This document shows, piece after piece, positions 27,650 to 38,960 of a stretch of DNA of 64,000 bases. A model generated the notes under the pieces. That model saw nothing but the letters and a program-made list of their open reading frames with translations, searched no databases and was not told the origin of the DNA. A program made the position numbers and the translations under genes. The DNA lies in NCBI GenBank assembly GCA_028023455.1, contig JAQFVV010006271.1, forward strand, positions 5,054,366-5,118,365. Reading direction: 5' to 3'. The DNA is from Epiperipatus broadwayi. Its lineage: Eukaryota; Onychophora; Udeonychophora; Euonychophora; Peripatidae. The stretch's first letter is position 1; every line of letters starts with the position of its first letter.

Positions 27650-28990
27650 AAAATATATTAAAAAAAAAAAAAATTCATACAGTTATATAGAAGAAATTTA
27701 ATGCTATAAAAAATATAAATGGAATATTTGCAGTTTTCTTCAATAATTAAAAAAACATTTTTAAGCAATAATTATAAAACAAAAATGTAATTTTCACAGT
27801 TACTTATATAATCAAATAAACAAAAAAAGATGTGCAAATGTCTTAAATTAACATTTGTCACAATATATTATTTTAAAATTAATAGAATTTTTGTTCTTAT
27901 ATGCCCCCATGAAATAAAGCATATTATTTTTATAGATTATAACTTCTAAAATATGTATTTAAAGTACTTAAACAGAAAAAGTTAAGGAAAAGATAAAAAA
28001 ATTAAAAAATATGGTACTTTTGCACGTTGTTCTATGAGGCTGCTTGCTGCTATTGTTTCTGTTCAAAAGCACAGAAATATGTCATTTATATAGCCTAAGT
28101 TATAGTCTATAGAACAGTTCTGTTCATATTAGCCATTAGCAAGCCTAGATGGCATTGTACATAACCATTACAGCTTGCTGATGTGCTTGACATCACTATG
28201 GGAATAGTGCACACTTCATAGATCGCTACGGTACATTGTGAGGGTGTATGGAATTCAACTGGCTATAAGTGTTTTAATGTGAATTTGAAGTAACGATCAT
28301 AAAGTTACTTGATATACTGCATTTTCCTATACATTTATGGTGAAAAAAATTGCAAAAGTGCAGGTCCCAGAACAATTTCCCATAAGTCATGTGGAAAAGC
28401 ACATTTGTTGGCCCTTATATTATGGTCCAGTACTACATGCTGAAAGGTTTGTTTGTCAGACTAGTGCATTTATTGGTTGATCCTTCAAATCTGAAAACCA
28501 TTGGACCCCCCACACACAAGCCAACACTCCACTCTGAAATGTCTAATGTAATTATAAATTGTCACATAGAAAATATTACTGATTCTTAAATTGCAGTGCA
28601 TGCTGGAATATATAATGTAATTAAAAATGTAATTTATAAAATAATGTTGGCTCGTAAATTTTGTGTAAATATTTTTAAATATTGTCAGAGAACAGAAAGC
28701 AAAAGTTTATCAGCCCAGTAATGATATATATTTCATTATTTTGCAAGCAATAATGCTATTGAGCAGCCACATTGTAGAAAGTGCACACCAACGAAAAATA
28801 TTAACTAAAATACCACATGTTTAATATACATAAAATTGATAAAATTTAGTAATTCTAAAATTACAAAATCACATTTCTTAGGATGATGGGGGAAATAAAT
28901 AAAACGAATTAAGAAAATACATTTATAAATAATAGCACACATCACAATAAAACATTACATTATGAATCTATAATACTAGTTCGAATATTT
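27650..28990 (+). repeat. Repeat R3, copy 1, interrupted by an insertion
   Basis: The flanks of the insertion (27650-28012 and about 28794-28990) correspond in order to the uninterrupted copy at 29010-29475. Both share ATAAAGCATATTATTTTT and a CACATTTCTTAGGA-like block. A short third fragment is seen at about 32468-32530 inside another palindrome. Confidence 0.65.
28013..28793. mobile_element. hAT-like non-autonomous insertion (781 bp)
   Basis: The segment is absent from R3 copy 2 and is flanked by a perfect 8 bp direct repeat AAAAATAT (28005-28012 and 28794-28801). Its ends are imperfect inverted repeats: TGCACGTTGTTCTATGAGGC at the left and, reversed, TGCACTTTCTACAATGTGGC at the right. An 8 bp target duplication is typical of the hAT superfamily. 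No transposase frame exists; the 66-codon frame at 28389-28589 is unremarkable. Confidence 0.55.
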
Positions 28991-29009
28991 AATAAATTAT
29001 GTTAGCATT

Positions 29010-29475
29010 ATTAATATTTTCACAGTTTTCATCAATAATTTAAAAAAAAAAAACCAATTTTAAACATTAATTATAAAACTAAAAAAATTTTTCATACAGT
29101 TGCTTATATAATCACGTGACTAAAAAAGGCATACAAATATTTTAAATTAACATATTATTTCTAAAATTAATAAGATTTTTGTTTTTCCTTATATGCCCAT
29201 ATAAAATAAAGCATATTATTTTTTAGGATATAATTTCTAAAAATATGAATTTAAAGAACTTAAACTGTAAAAGGAAAAGAAAAAAAAATTAAAACATTCA
29301 ATATTTCTAAAATTTCAAAATTGTATTTCTTAGGAAGATGCAGGGGATATAAAAACGGGTTAAGAATATATATATATAAGTAACAGCACACATCCCAATA
29401 AAACCTTACATTATAAATCTGTAATTTTAGCTCGAATACTTAATAAATTATGTTAACATTATTAATATTGCTAAA
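29010..29475 (+). repeat. Repeat R3, copy 2 (uninterrupted)
   Basis: Pre-insertion version of R3 copy 1, giving the empty site for the 781 bp insertion apart from roughly 60 bp of length difference. Confidence 0.65.
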
Positions 29476-29854
29476 TTCTAATTACACTAAGGAGGGATCT
29501 CATTTACCCACAATTGTGATGGTCAATCCAGTCTTTAAAACATTGTATTAATAAAACATATCTTTAATCTTTACTCTTAGCTTTACATGGTCGAGTGCAG
29601 GTATATATATATATGAAAATTAGTATGACACTCATTTTTATTTAATGTTAAACTTTTTTAAAATTAAAGCATAAAAAAAATACTTCCATAGATAAATGTA
29701 TGTTAGAAATCAATATTTTAATGGTCACTTTTATGAAACTTGTTAACACACCCAATATAATATACACAACAAATGTACACTTAAAATAAATCAACCATTA
29801 TCCTTCATGAGATTTTTTCTGAAATCGCAAAGCAAACATTTCTTAGAACAATGG
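29476..29854. other. Unassigned AT-rich spacer
   Basis: Nothing recognised. Confidence 0.4.
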
Positions 29855-30885
<1,031 letters not shown>

Positions 30886-31076
30886 ATTATTATTATTATT
30901 AACAAAATCAGATTCTTCTCTTTTTTTGTTTATATATTTCCACTACTTAATTCTACGAAAACCACCGGCCTTTGGATATCATGAGAAAAAGGGTATTGTT
31001 TACATTTTAATAAATTCTATCCCTTCATCTGCTGATCTTTGATTATAAGTAAACAAATTACAAACACAAACATGTG

Positions 31077-31079
<3 letters not shown>
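30886..31079. other. Short spacer after the array
   Basis: A TTA run continues to about 30900. The open frame 30818-31042 overlaps repeat sequence and is not credible. Confidence 0.4.
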
Positions 31080-31474
<395 letters not shown>

Positions 31475-31689
31475 ATAAATTACAACTATGTTAAGGAAAA
31501 TTAAAATAATACATGTTTTATTTTCTATAATCGTATCTGGAACGTGTTAGATGACTGCTTGAACACTGCTACTGGAACATTCATCATGAGCCCATCTTTT
31601 ATTCAATGGCACTGAAAATGCCGACTCTGGAATACTCATTCATTTTAATAGGATGTTTATACACGTATACAGGTGAAATGGAATTTTAT

Positions 31690-32694
31690 ATTATTATACA
31701 TTTAACAAAAGATCACCATCAGTATTTATAAGGTAATCACTCAAGGAGCATTGGGAAATTTTCTATTAATTGATTTGTAATATTTTAGTTAATGGCCATT
31801 CACACATTTTATTTTAATTCAAATTTACTTTTCCAATGATGCTTGTATATAATTACTGCCGTGTAGCATTTGATCTTTCGTTAACACTTTTGGGGAAGGC
31901 TGTTGCTAAATTAAATTCCTAAGGTGTTAAACTGGAACTACTTGTTACATCCTATCTTAGTTTTTGAATAAGGCACCAATTATGGTGATTGCTTATGGAT
32001 TATTTCCATAACTGAAACCAATTCTATTGTTCTGACCATTCCAACCTATTAAAACATTAATAGTTATATAATTATATAACTTTTAAAATATTTAATTTTC
32101 AAATTTATTTGCATGGTTTCAACAAGTTAAAGTGTCTACTGTTACACACACACACATGCACTCATTGTCTCTGTGTGTGAGTATAACAAAATCTATGTGA
32201 TGTTACCTGGCATGAAATACAAGAAAAGTGAAACACATATTTGCAAGTATATATGCACTGTTTCTGTATAAACAATACTAGATCATCTATGGATTGTTTC
32301 AAGAAAAACAGAAGAGAAATAAAGTTTACTTATGAAAGTGTCATCTTGAATTTTTTTTAAGTAAACCTACTATTTAGTTATTTCACATTGACTTTACTTC
32401 AAAAATTCAGAAATGAAAATGCATTTTAGCATATGTATAAAAAATAATAAATGTATACAAATTTTAAATATATATCACCCGATGAAATAAAGCATATTAT
32501 TTTTACAATTATTAGAATTTTTTTTATATATACCAGAAAGAAAATGGTACAATAACACTTCTATAAGTGAACTTTATTCTCTTTTGTTTTTCTGGAATCA
32601 GTCTACAGATAACTTAAAGGTTATCATATTGAAATGGTTCTTATATGCTTGCATATATGCATGCTTCATTTTTGTTTTATTTTCCACCATGTAA

Positions 32695-32792
<98 letters not shown>

Positions 32793-33345
32793 CATTATAC
32801 TCACACATGTAGATTATGAGTGCATGTGTGTGTAACAGTAGATTTTATATATATATATATTTCATTATACTCACACATGTAGATTATGAGTGCATGTGTG
32901 TGTAACAGTAGATTCTTTAACTTGTTGAAAGCATGCAAACAACTTTGAAAACTAAATATTTTAACAGTTAAATAATTATATAACTGCAAATGCTTCAACG
33001 GGATGGAGAGGCCAAAACAATAGAATAAGTGTCAGTAATGGATATAATCAATTAAGCAATACAATAATTGGTACCTTATTCAAAACCTAAGATAGGAGAT
33101 AACAAGTAGTTCCAGTTTAACACTTTTAGAAGTTAAATTAGCAACAGCACTCCGCAAAGGTGTTAAATGAAAAATTAAATGCTACAAGGCAGTAAGTTTA
33201 TACAAAGAGCATTGGAAATGTAAAATTGAAATAAAATATGTGAATGGCCATTAACTAAAAATATTACAAATCAATTAATAGAAAAATCCACAATGCTCCT
33301 TGAGAGATTACCTTATAAGTACTGAGAGTAATATTTTATTATATA
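31690..33345. repeat. Large inverted repeat with ~500-650 bp arms
   Basis: The left arm (31690-32345) is complementary to the right arm (32555-33345). Landmarks are TATTTATAAGGTAATCACTC with its counterpart GAGATTACCTTATAAGTACT, AACTGGAACTACTTGTTA with TAACAAGTAGTTCCAGTT, and GTCTACTGTTACACACACA with TGTGTGTGTAACAGTAGA. The arms are diverged, so this is not a recent fold-back. A (TA)n tract (32698-32790) and a 70 bp tandem duplication (32791-32914) lie in the right arm. Confidence 0.75.
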
Positions 33346-33348
33346 TAT

Positions 33349-35060
33349 TGTGAGAGTACCATATGAGCCTCACCTAAAACAATTTGTGTTTCTTTGTGAA
33401 TTTAACTGTGCCTATATCGAATCAACATATATAAATAACTTATACCTATCTTAAGCTTTTCATGTATCAGCTATATATATAAACTAGTTAGTATTAAAAG
33501 AATAATTCTAAAAATGAATAATTCTAGTTTATTTATACACACATATAAATAAAATGTTTCTAACTAATAGTATTTTTTTTGTTAATATAAAACTTGACAT
33601 TTGACAAAGCCTTAAGTCAATATTGCATTTTTATCAGTTGAAACAAAGGAAATAAACGTTTGGGGTTCATTACAGATTGTATATGTTAAACAATAGAGAG
33701 TGTGAGCGTGATTATGTGATATGCTTGCTGAAATTAATCCAGTATAAAAACGAACTAATATTGTTATAACAATAATCTTCTTTTTACTTATCAAGGCAAG
33801 AACTATGTCTGTAAATTTAAATGTGTTCGAATTTAGAACACATTTAAGAAAAAAAAGAAGATTCAATATTTTAAAACCTGCTTCAAGTAATTAATTTACT
33901 GCCTTTGAATATTATAAAGAACTATAAAAAAAAAAAATCATTGTAATTAACAAGGATATAAAAGTGATCAATGTCTTCGAAATGAGTTTACAAAATATAT
34001 ATTTAAGAAGACAAAAATTTATAAAGATGTTCTGTGGCTAGATAATTTATGCCAGGGATTTCTGCTAATGTTTTAAACCCGACATGTAAATTTATTCCTA
34101 CTTAATCAAAGCCTAAATTATAATCATCGTAATTCCCATTTAAAAAGCTGCCTTAATATTGGAGTATTATATTGAAGAAGATGTTAAATATTTTACTACA
34201 CAAATATTTAAAGAATGAATATCTGGATTACCTCTTCGAAGGATGATCAATGAACTTTTTGTTTTAACATTCATCGTCATTTTATTTCGTCTAAAGAGGG
34301 ATATAAAACCGTTATTATTTCTCGTCTTGGATTATTTCATTGTGTATTTTAATAACCCTTAAACTTTATTTCCTTTGTGGATAATTATATTTACTTAGAA
34401 AAATTACTTCGTATATTAAAATGGAGAACTGATAAGATGAACACTTTATTTCTTTTTTATTTATTTAATAAAATTCAGATGTAGATATTTTGATATATAA
34501 TCTGATGGAAATGACAGCTGACTAAGGTAAACGTTTTTAAATTATTTCAATTTGGAAGTAAGTTTTATTATATTCCAAATTGAATCTTACATGAAAATTA
34601 ACATAATATATTTTTAAACATACATAACTAATATCAGAATACATTCTATTATTAATCTAGTGTGAATGGATGTTATCTTATATAGACATACAACATACAC
34701 TGAATCATTTTAATGACACAATAGGTAGATTTATAATGTATCATGTGTATTATTTATTATACGCATGATTTTAAATTATGTATATATGTAAATGATTACA
34801 TTATTTTTTTTTGAATATTGTAATAATTTATTAGTGTATATCTATAAGCACAGATTATAATTCTAAATTTTAATGTTTTTATGTGATAATATTTTTGTTT
34901 TTTTATTACTGATTAAAATGTGTTAAACTTGATTTTAAAATTAAACAGGTCTCGTTTGTTTATTTTATTTAGTCGTTTTATAAAACCAATAATTATAAAT
35001 ATACATACTCACGCATACATATATTGAAACAACTTAGTGATTTAATATTTATAAAAAGTT
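33349..35060 (+). mobile_element. E4: probable 5' part of a fourth TGT...ACA-family copy
   Basis: It starts TGTGAG directly after (TA)n, then ATGAGCCTCACC and AATTTGTG. This matches the order of the E1 start (TATGGGTCACCA, TTTTTGTG). A GGGATATAAAACC box occurs 952 bp in (E1: 956 bp). The sequence reaches a TA-rich tract near 35060 after 1.7 kb, so the copy is truncated or diverged. The minus-strand open frame 33612-33866 has no recognisable domain. Confidence 0.4.
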
Positions 35061-35679
35061 ATATATATATATAGCTTATACTAAATTTATCATTACTATG
35101 GGATATTTGTGGAAATGCCTAAAGAGAGTCGATTGCAAATTTCTACTCTGAGCTCGAATTCCGAAAGTAATGAGGTTATTAATAGAGGAGTGAATTGGAT
35201 TGTATTTTAAATCACATCATCCATGGCATTCTATAAGCAAACTCAAAGTCCGACTATTGTTAGATGCGACTTCCTCGAATCCTGAAAAGGATCGTCCCAT
35301 TATAATATAATAATATAAAATTCTAGCTAAACTGTATTTATGTATTGCCATCATATAAAAATGTGGGAGTAGTCCAGAGTTGGCTTTTTTAGTATCATTG
35401 AGGAAAAGGCAGCTTCATGATGAGTGTTCCAGTAACAGTGTTCAAGCAGTCATCAAACTAGTTCCAGATACCGGTATAGCAAATATCCTACTGAGTTGTC
35501 TATTAGTTCATATCAATAATCCAACAAACATTACATATAAGCATGGCCATCAGATCAACATCAATGGTAAAATATCAACTTATCTAAAATCAACAGCATC
35601 ATAAAGTCATAGATTGTATATTAATTTGAGTACTTCAATGATGCTTCCAAACATGCCAGTAAAATTATATATATATATG
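35061..35679. other. Unassigned DNA
   Basis: The segment at about 35100-35300 is GC-richer than its surroundings but contains no convincing gene. The 74-codon frame 35380-35604 has no recognisable domain. A short (TA)n precedes the array. Confidence 0.4.
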
Positions 35680-35816
35680 TAAAACAAAAACACAAGTTAA
35701 AAACTTGCATACACTTGTATTTATGACAATAGATGGCATTATACCAAAAACACCTTCAAGCGTTTGTTTACATAAACGTCAGAGCGAGTATTTCACTATC
35801 TCTAACTTAATTTCCA

Positions 35817-35860
35817 CCTTCATATCATGATTTCAAGCTATTTGCTATCGTCAGTGAAGG
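35817..35860 (-). ncRNA. Minimal type I hammerhead ribozyme, unit 1
   Basis: Minus strand: helix I CCTTCA; core CTGACGA; helix II AGC/GCT closing a short loop (flanked by a U-U mismatch); GAAA; self-complementary TCATGA as helix III; T-A before the predicted cleavage site; helix I TGAAGG (6 bp perfect). All invariant positions I can check (CUGANGA, GAAA, U16.1, H17) are present. A palindromic helix III without a loop implies action as a dimer or within tandem transcripts. Confidence 0.75.
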
Positions 35861-36219
35861 ACAGGATTAAGAAACTAGATCTTAAACACAAACTCTGAGC
35901 GTTTAAGAAACAGTTTCTATTCAGCTTGCAAGCGTGAATATTTTAGACACGTAATGTCGTCAAACTCAGCATCGCATGCGAGATAGCTACATGGTTCTGA
36001 TATCAGTTCAGCATCACCACATAGTAAAAGTCTCTGCAATATATATCATTGCAAGAAAAAACTTCAAAGGTACATTTATGAAAAACAAAAAAACACAAGT
36101 TAAAAACTTGCATATGCTTGTATTTATGACAATAGATGGCGTTATACCAAAAACACCTTCAAGCGTTTGTTTACATTAACGTCAGAGTGAGTATTTCACT
36201 ATCTTTAACTTAATTTCCA

Positions 36220-36263
36220 CCTTCATATCATGATTTCAAGCTATTTGCTATCATCAGTGAAGG
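36220..36263 (-). ncRNA. Minimal type I hammerhead ribozyme, unit 2
   Basis: As in unit 1 but with the canonical core CTGATGA. Helix I (CCTTCA/TGAAGG), GAAA, the TCATGA palindrome and the T-A cleavage context are intact. Confidence 0.75.
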
Positions 36264-36619
36264 ACAGGATTAAGAAACTAGATCTAAAACACAAACTCTG
36301 AGCGTTTAAGAAACAGTTTCTATTCAGCATGCAAGCGTGAATCTTTTAGACACGTAATGTCTTCAAACTCAGCATCGCATGCGAGATAGCTACATGGTTC
36401 TGATATCAGTTCAACATCACCACATAGTAGAAGTCTCTGCAATATATATCATTGCAAGAAAGACCTCAAAGGTACATTTATGAAAAACAAAAAACACAAG
36501 TTAAAAACTTGCATACGCTTGTATTTATGTCAATAGATGGCCTTATACTAAAAACACCTTCAAGCATTTGTTTACATAAATGTCAGAGTGAGTCTTCACT
36601 ATCTCTAACTTAATTTCCA

Positions 36620-36651
36620 CCTTCATATCATGATTTCAAGCTATTTGCTAT
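36620..36651 (-). ncRNA. Truncated hammerhead at the array centre, unit 3
   Basis: Only the 3' half (helix II part, GAAA, TCATGA, TATGAAGG) remains. The array inverts within the helix II/core region, so the inversion breakpoint lies inside the ribozyme. Confidence 0.6.
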
Positions 36652-36912
36652 TTGCAAGCATATGCAAGTTTTTAACTTGTGTTTTTTGTTTTTCATAAAT
36701 GTATCTTTGAGGTCTTTCTTGCAATGATATATATTGCAGAGACTTCTACAATGTGGTGATGCTGAACTGATATCAGACCCATGTAGCTATCTGGCATGTG
36801 ATGCTGAGTTTGAAGACATTACGTGTCTAAAAGATTCACGCTTGCAAGCTGAATAGAAACTGTTTCTTAAATGCTCAGAGTTTGTGTTTTAGATCTAGTT
36901 TCTTAATCCTGT

Positions 36913-36955
36913 CCTTCACTGACGATAGCAAATAGTTGAAATCATTATGTGAAGG
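36913..36955 (+). ncRNA. Hammerhead ribozyme, unit 4 (decayed)
   Basis: Helix I CCTTCA and core CTGACGA are intact, but helix II has lost a base and the helix III palindrome reads TCATTA followed by TG rather than TA. It is probably inactive. Confidence 0.6.
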
Positions 36956-37312
36956 TGTAAATTAAGTTAGAGATAGCTAAATACTTGCTCTGACTTTTAT
37001 GTAAACAAACACTTGAAGCTGTTTTTGGTATAACACCATCTATTGCCATAAATACAAGCGTATGCAAGTTTTTAACTTGTGTTTTTTGTTTTTCGTAAAT
37101 GTACCTTTGAGGTCTTTCTTGCAATGATATATATTGCAGAGATTTCTACTATGTGGTGATGCTAAACTGATATCAGACCCATGTAGCTATCTGGCATGCG
37201 ATGCTGAGTTTGAAGACATTATGTGTTTAAAAGATTTACACTTGCAAGCTGAATAGAAACTGTTTCTTAAATGCTCAGAGTTTGTGTTTTAGATCTAGAT
37301 TCTTAATCCTGT

Positions 37313-37356
37313 CTTTCACTGACGATAGCAAATAGCTTGAAATCATGATATGAAGG
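37313..37356 (+). ncRNA. Minimal type I hammerhead ribozyme, unit 5
   Basis: CTTTCA/TGAAGG helix I (one G-U pair), CTGACGA, AGC/GCT helix II, GAAA, TCATGA and T-A are all present on the plus strand. Confidence 0.72.
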
Positions 37357-37426
37357 TGGAAATTAAGTTAGAGATAGTGAAATACTCACTCTGATGTTTA
37401 TGTCAACAAATGCTTGAAGGTGTTTT

Positions 37427-37446
37427 TCATATAACGCCATCTATTG

Positions 37447-37487
<41 letters not shown>

Positions 37488-37632
37488 TGGCGTTATATGA
37501 AATTGTCATATATATATATATATATATATGTTCTTTACACTTGAGAAGTCTGCTTGTAGCAGTGAAACCTTAGGTTGTGTTTTAATATTATTTTAATGCT
37601 GGTCTGGTTTTATTTTGGATTTGGGGTAGTTT

Positions 37633-37634
<2 letters not shown>
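37427..37634. repeat. Palindromic end of the array around (TA)n
   Basis: CATATAACGCCATCTA before and TAGATGGCGTTATATG after a (TA)n tract (37449-37484) form a hairpin. A second TA run lies at about 37509-37530. The rest to 37634 is unassigned. Confidence 0.75.

Positions 37635-37712
<78 letters not shown>
37635..37712. repeat. (TA)n microsatellite
   Basis: About 39 TA units abutting the TGTGCCC start of E2. Confidence 0.96.
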
Positions 37713-37715
<3 letters not shown>

Positions 37716-38511
37716 GCCCTTATCTATAGGTCATAATAAGGTAGAATGGTCAATTGCTAAAAAATTTAAATTTTAAAATACATTTGTGTAATATATTGAT
37801 AATTGTATCATCGATTAGATTTTATATTACAATTTAAGGCTGAAAAATACCTGGTATGTAAAAGTGTAATGGATTATTTAAAAACAGTTAAATAAAGCTT
37901 AAATATATCCTTGCTTATGGTTGTAAAAGCTGGCCATATAAAATAATACAGTTATAAATAGTTAAAAGTATATTAAACAATTCAATTGTAATGTTTTAAA
38001 ACTAATAAATTAAATAAACGCGATATGTAATATTATAATTATAATTAATATTCAAATTTAATCTAATATATTTTAAGATAAACTTTATGATGGTGAGAAT
38101 TATATTTAGTTCTACATTTTTAAATTATTTTCCAAATTTTTTATAAAATATATCAGTTTTGGTAATTTAGACCGAGACGTAAATTAAAAAATCATCTGAT
38201 AAAGTTAGTAATCATGTGACTGTAGATTATATACCTACACACACACGCTTGTTAGAATATAATAATAAAGTTTGTGAATTATAAAACTAAATGTAATTGC
38301 TATCTATCGTTAAAGTAAAAGTTGAAATATTAAATGATATTTTAATAATTGTTTTAAAGTTTAAATGATTTTGATAAAATTATAATTGAGTTAAAAATAC
38401 TATTCTAAGTAATATTTTAAAACATGATGTCATAAATTCTTTATTTTAAAAAAGTTTAATCTATTATAAAACTAAAAATGTGTAAATTTGTTCACGCTAA
38501 AAAAGTCATTA

Positions 38512-38567
38512 ACCAATCAACGGAGGTATTTTAGCAGACGAAATATAAAAATTAGACGGAGGGGAGA
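38512..38567 (+). promoter_or_regulatory. Putative core promoter of E2
   Basis: ACCAATCAACGG, an AATATAAAAA TATA box (about 38542-38551) and GGAGGGGAGA lie in the same order as in E1. Confidence 0.5.
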
Positions 38568-38777
38568 AGAAATGTGTAAGTAAAAGAAGGAGTAACATAT
38601 TTTTTAGCTGCATAAGATCATAAGCTAGAAAAGTGTTATAATTTTTAAAATTTTGTATTTATTTTAAAAGTTTTGTTTTAACATATAATATTTTGAACTG
38701 CCTTTAAATGAAGGGCTAATTTAAAAGATTTCTTACCAGGATTTTTATTCACGTTTAGCCAAAACATTGCAGTAAAA

Positions 38778-38960
38778 ATGGAAGTACTACAGAAAACAGT
38801 ATATAGAAGTTATGAGAAAGAAAAAATATTTGTAAAGTGCCTTGATACAGCTTTATTTATGCTCAATCAGAAACTTATAATTGTAGCTCAGAGGAATATA
38901 ATTTGGACGTTATACGGAAAACTTAAAAGAGAAGTTACTTGCCGTCAGAAAAATTTATGA
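38778..38960 (+). CDS. Small ORF (60 aa) downstream of the E2 promoter
   Basis: The ATG lies 235 bp downstream of the TATA box, the same distance as the E1 small ORF. A block resembling QRNIIWTLYGKLK matches the E1 peptide tail in spacing and several residues (I, W-T, Y, K). The E2 product is longer in the middle. I recognise no family. It may be a short conserved leader or exon; chance is possible. Confidence 0.28.
   Translation: MEVLQKTVYRSYEKEKIFVKCLDTALFMLNQKLIIVAQRNIIWTLYGKLKREVTCRQKNL

Larger units (their letters stand above)
35680..37448. mobile_element. Inverted array of ~400 bp hammerhead-ribozyme repeats (retrozyme-like)
   Basis: Units on the left begin at CACAAG 35691, 36094 and 36495 (periods 403 and 401 bp), the third truncated near 36650. 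From there the array inverts, with corresponding unit boundaries at about 36681 and 37081 (period 400 bp), ending at (TA)n 37449. Complete units contain a hammerhead fold (annotated separately): minus strand on the left, plus strand on the right. Animal retrozymes are tandem repeats of a few hundred bp bearing small type I hammerheads and giving circular RNAs; they are thought to be mobilised in trans by PLEs. Unit size, tandem layout and ribozyme type all fit. The open frame at 35976-36179 is not conserved and is not a gene. Confidence 0.75.
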
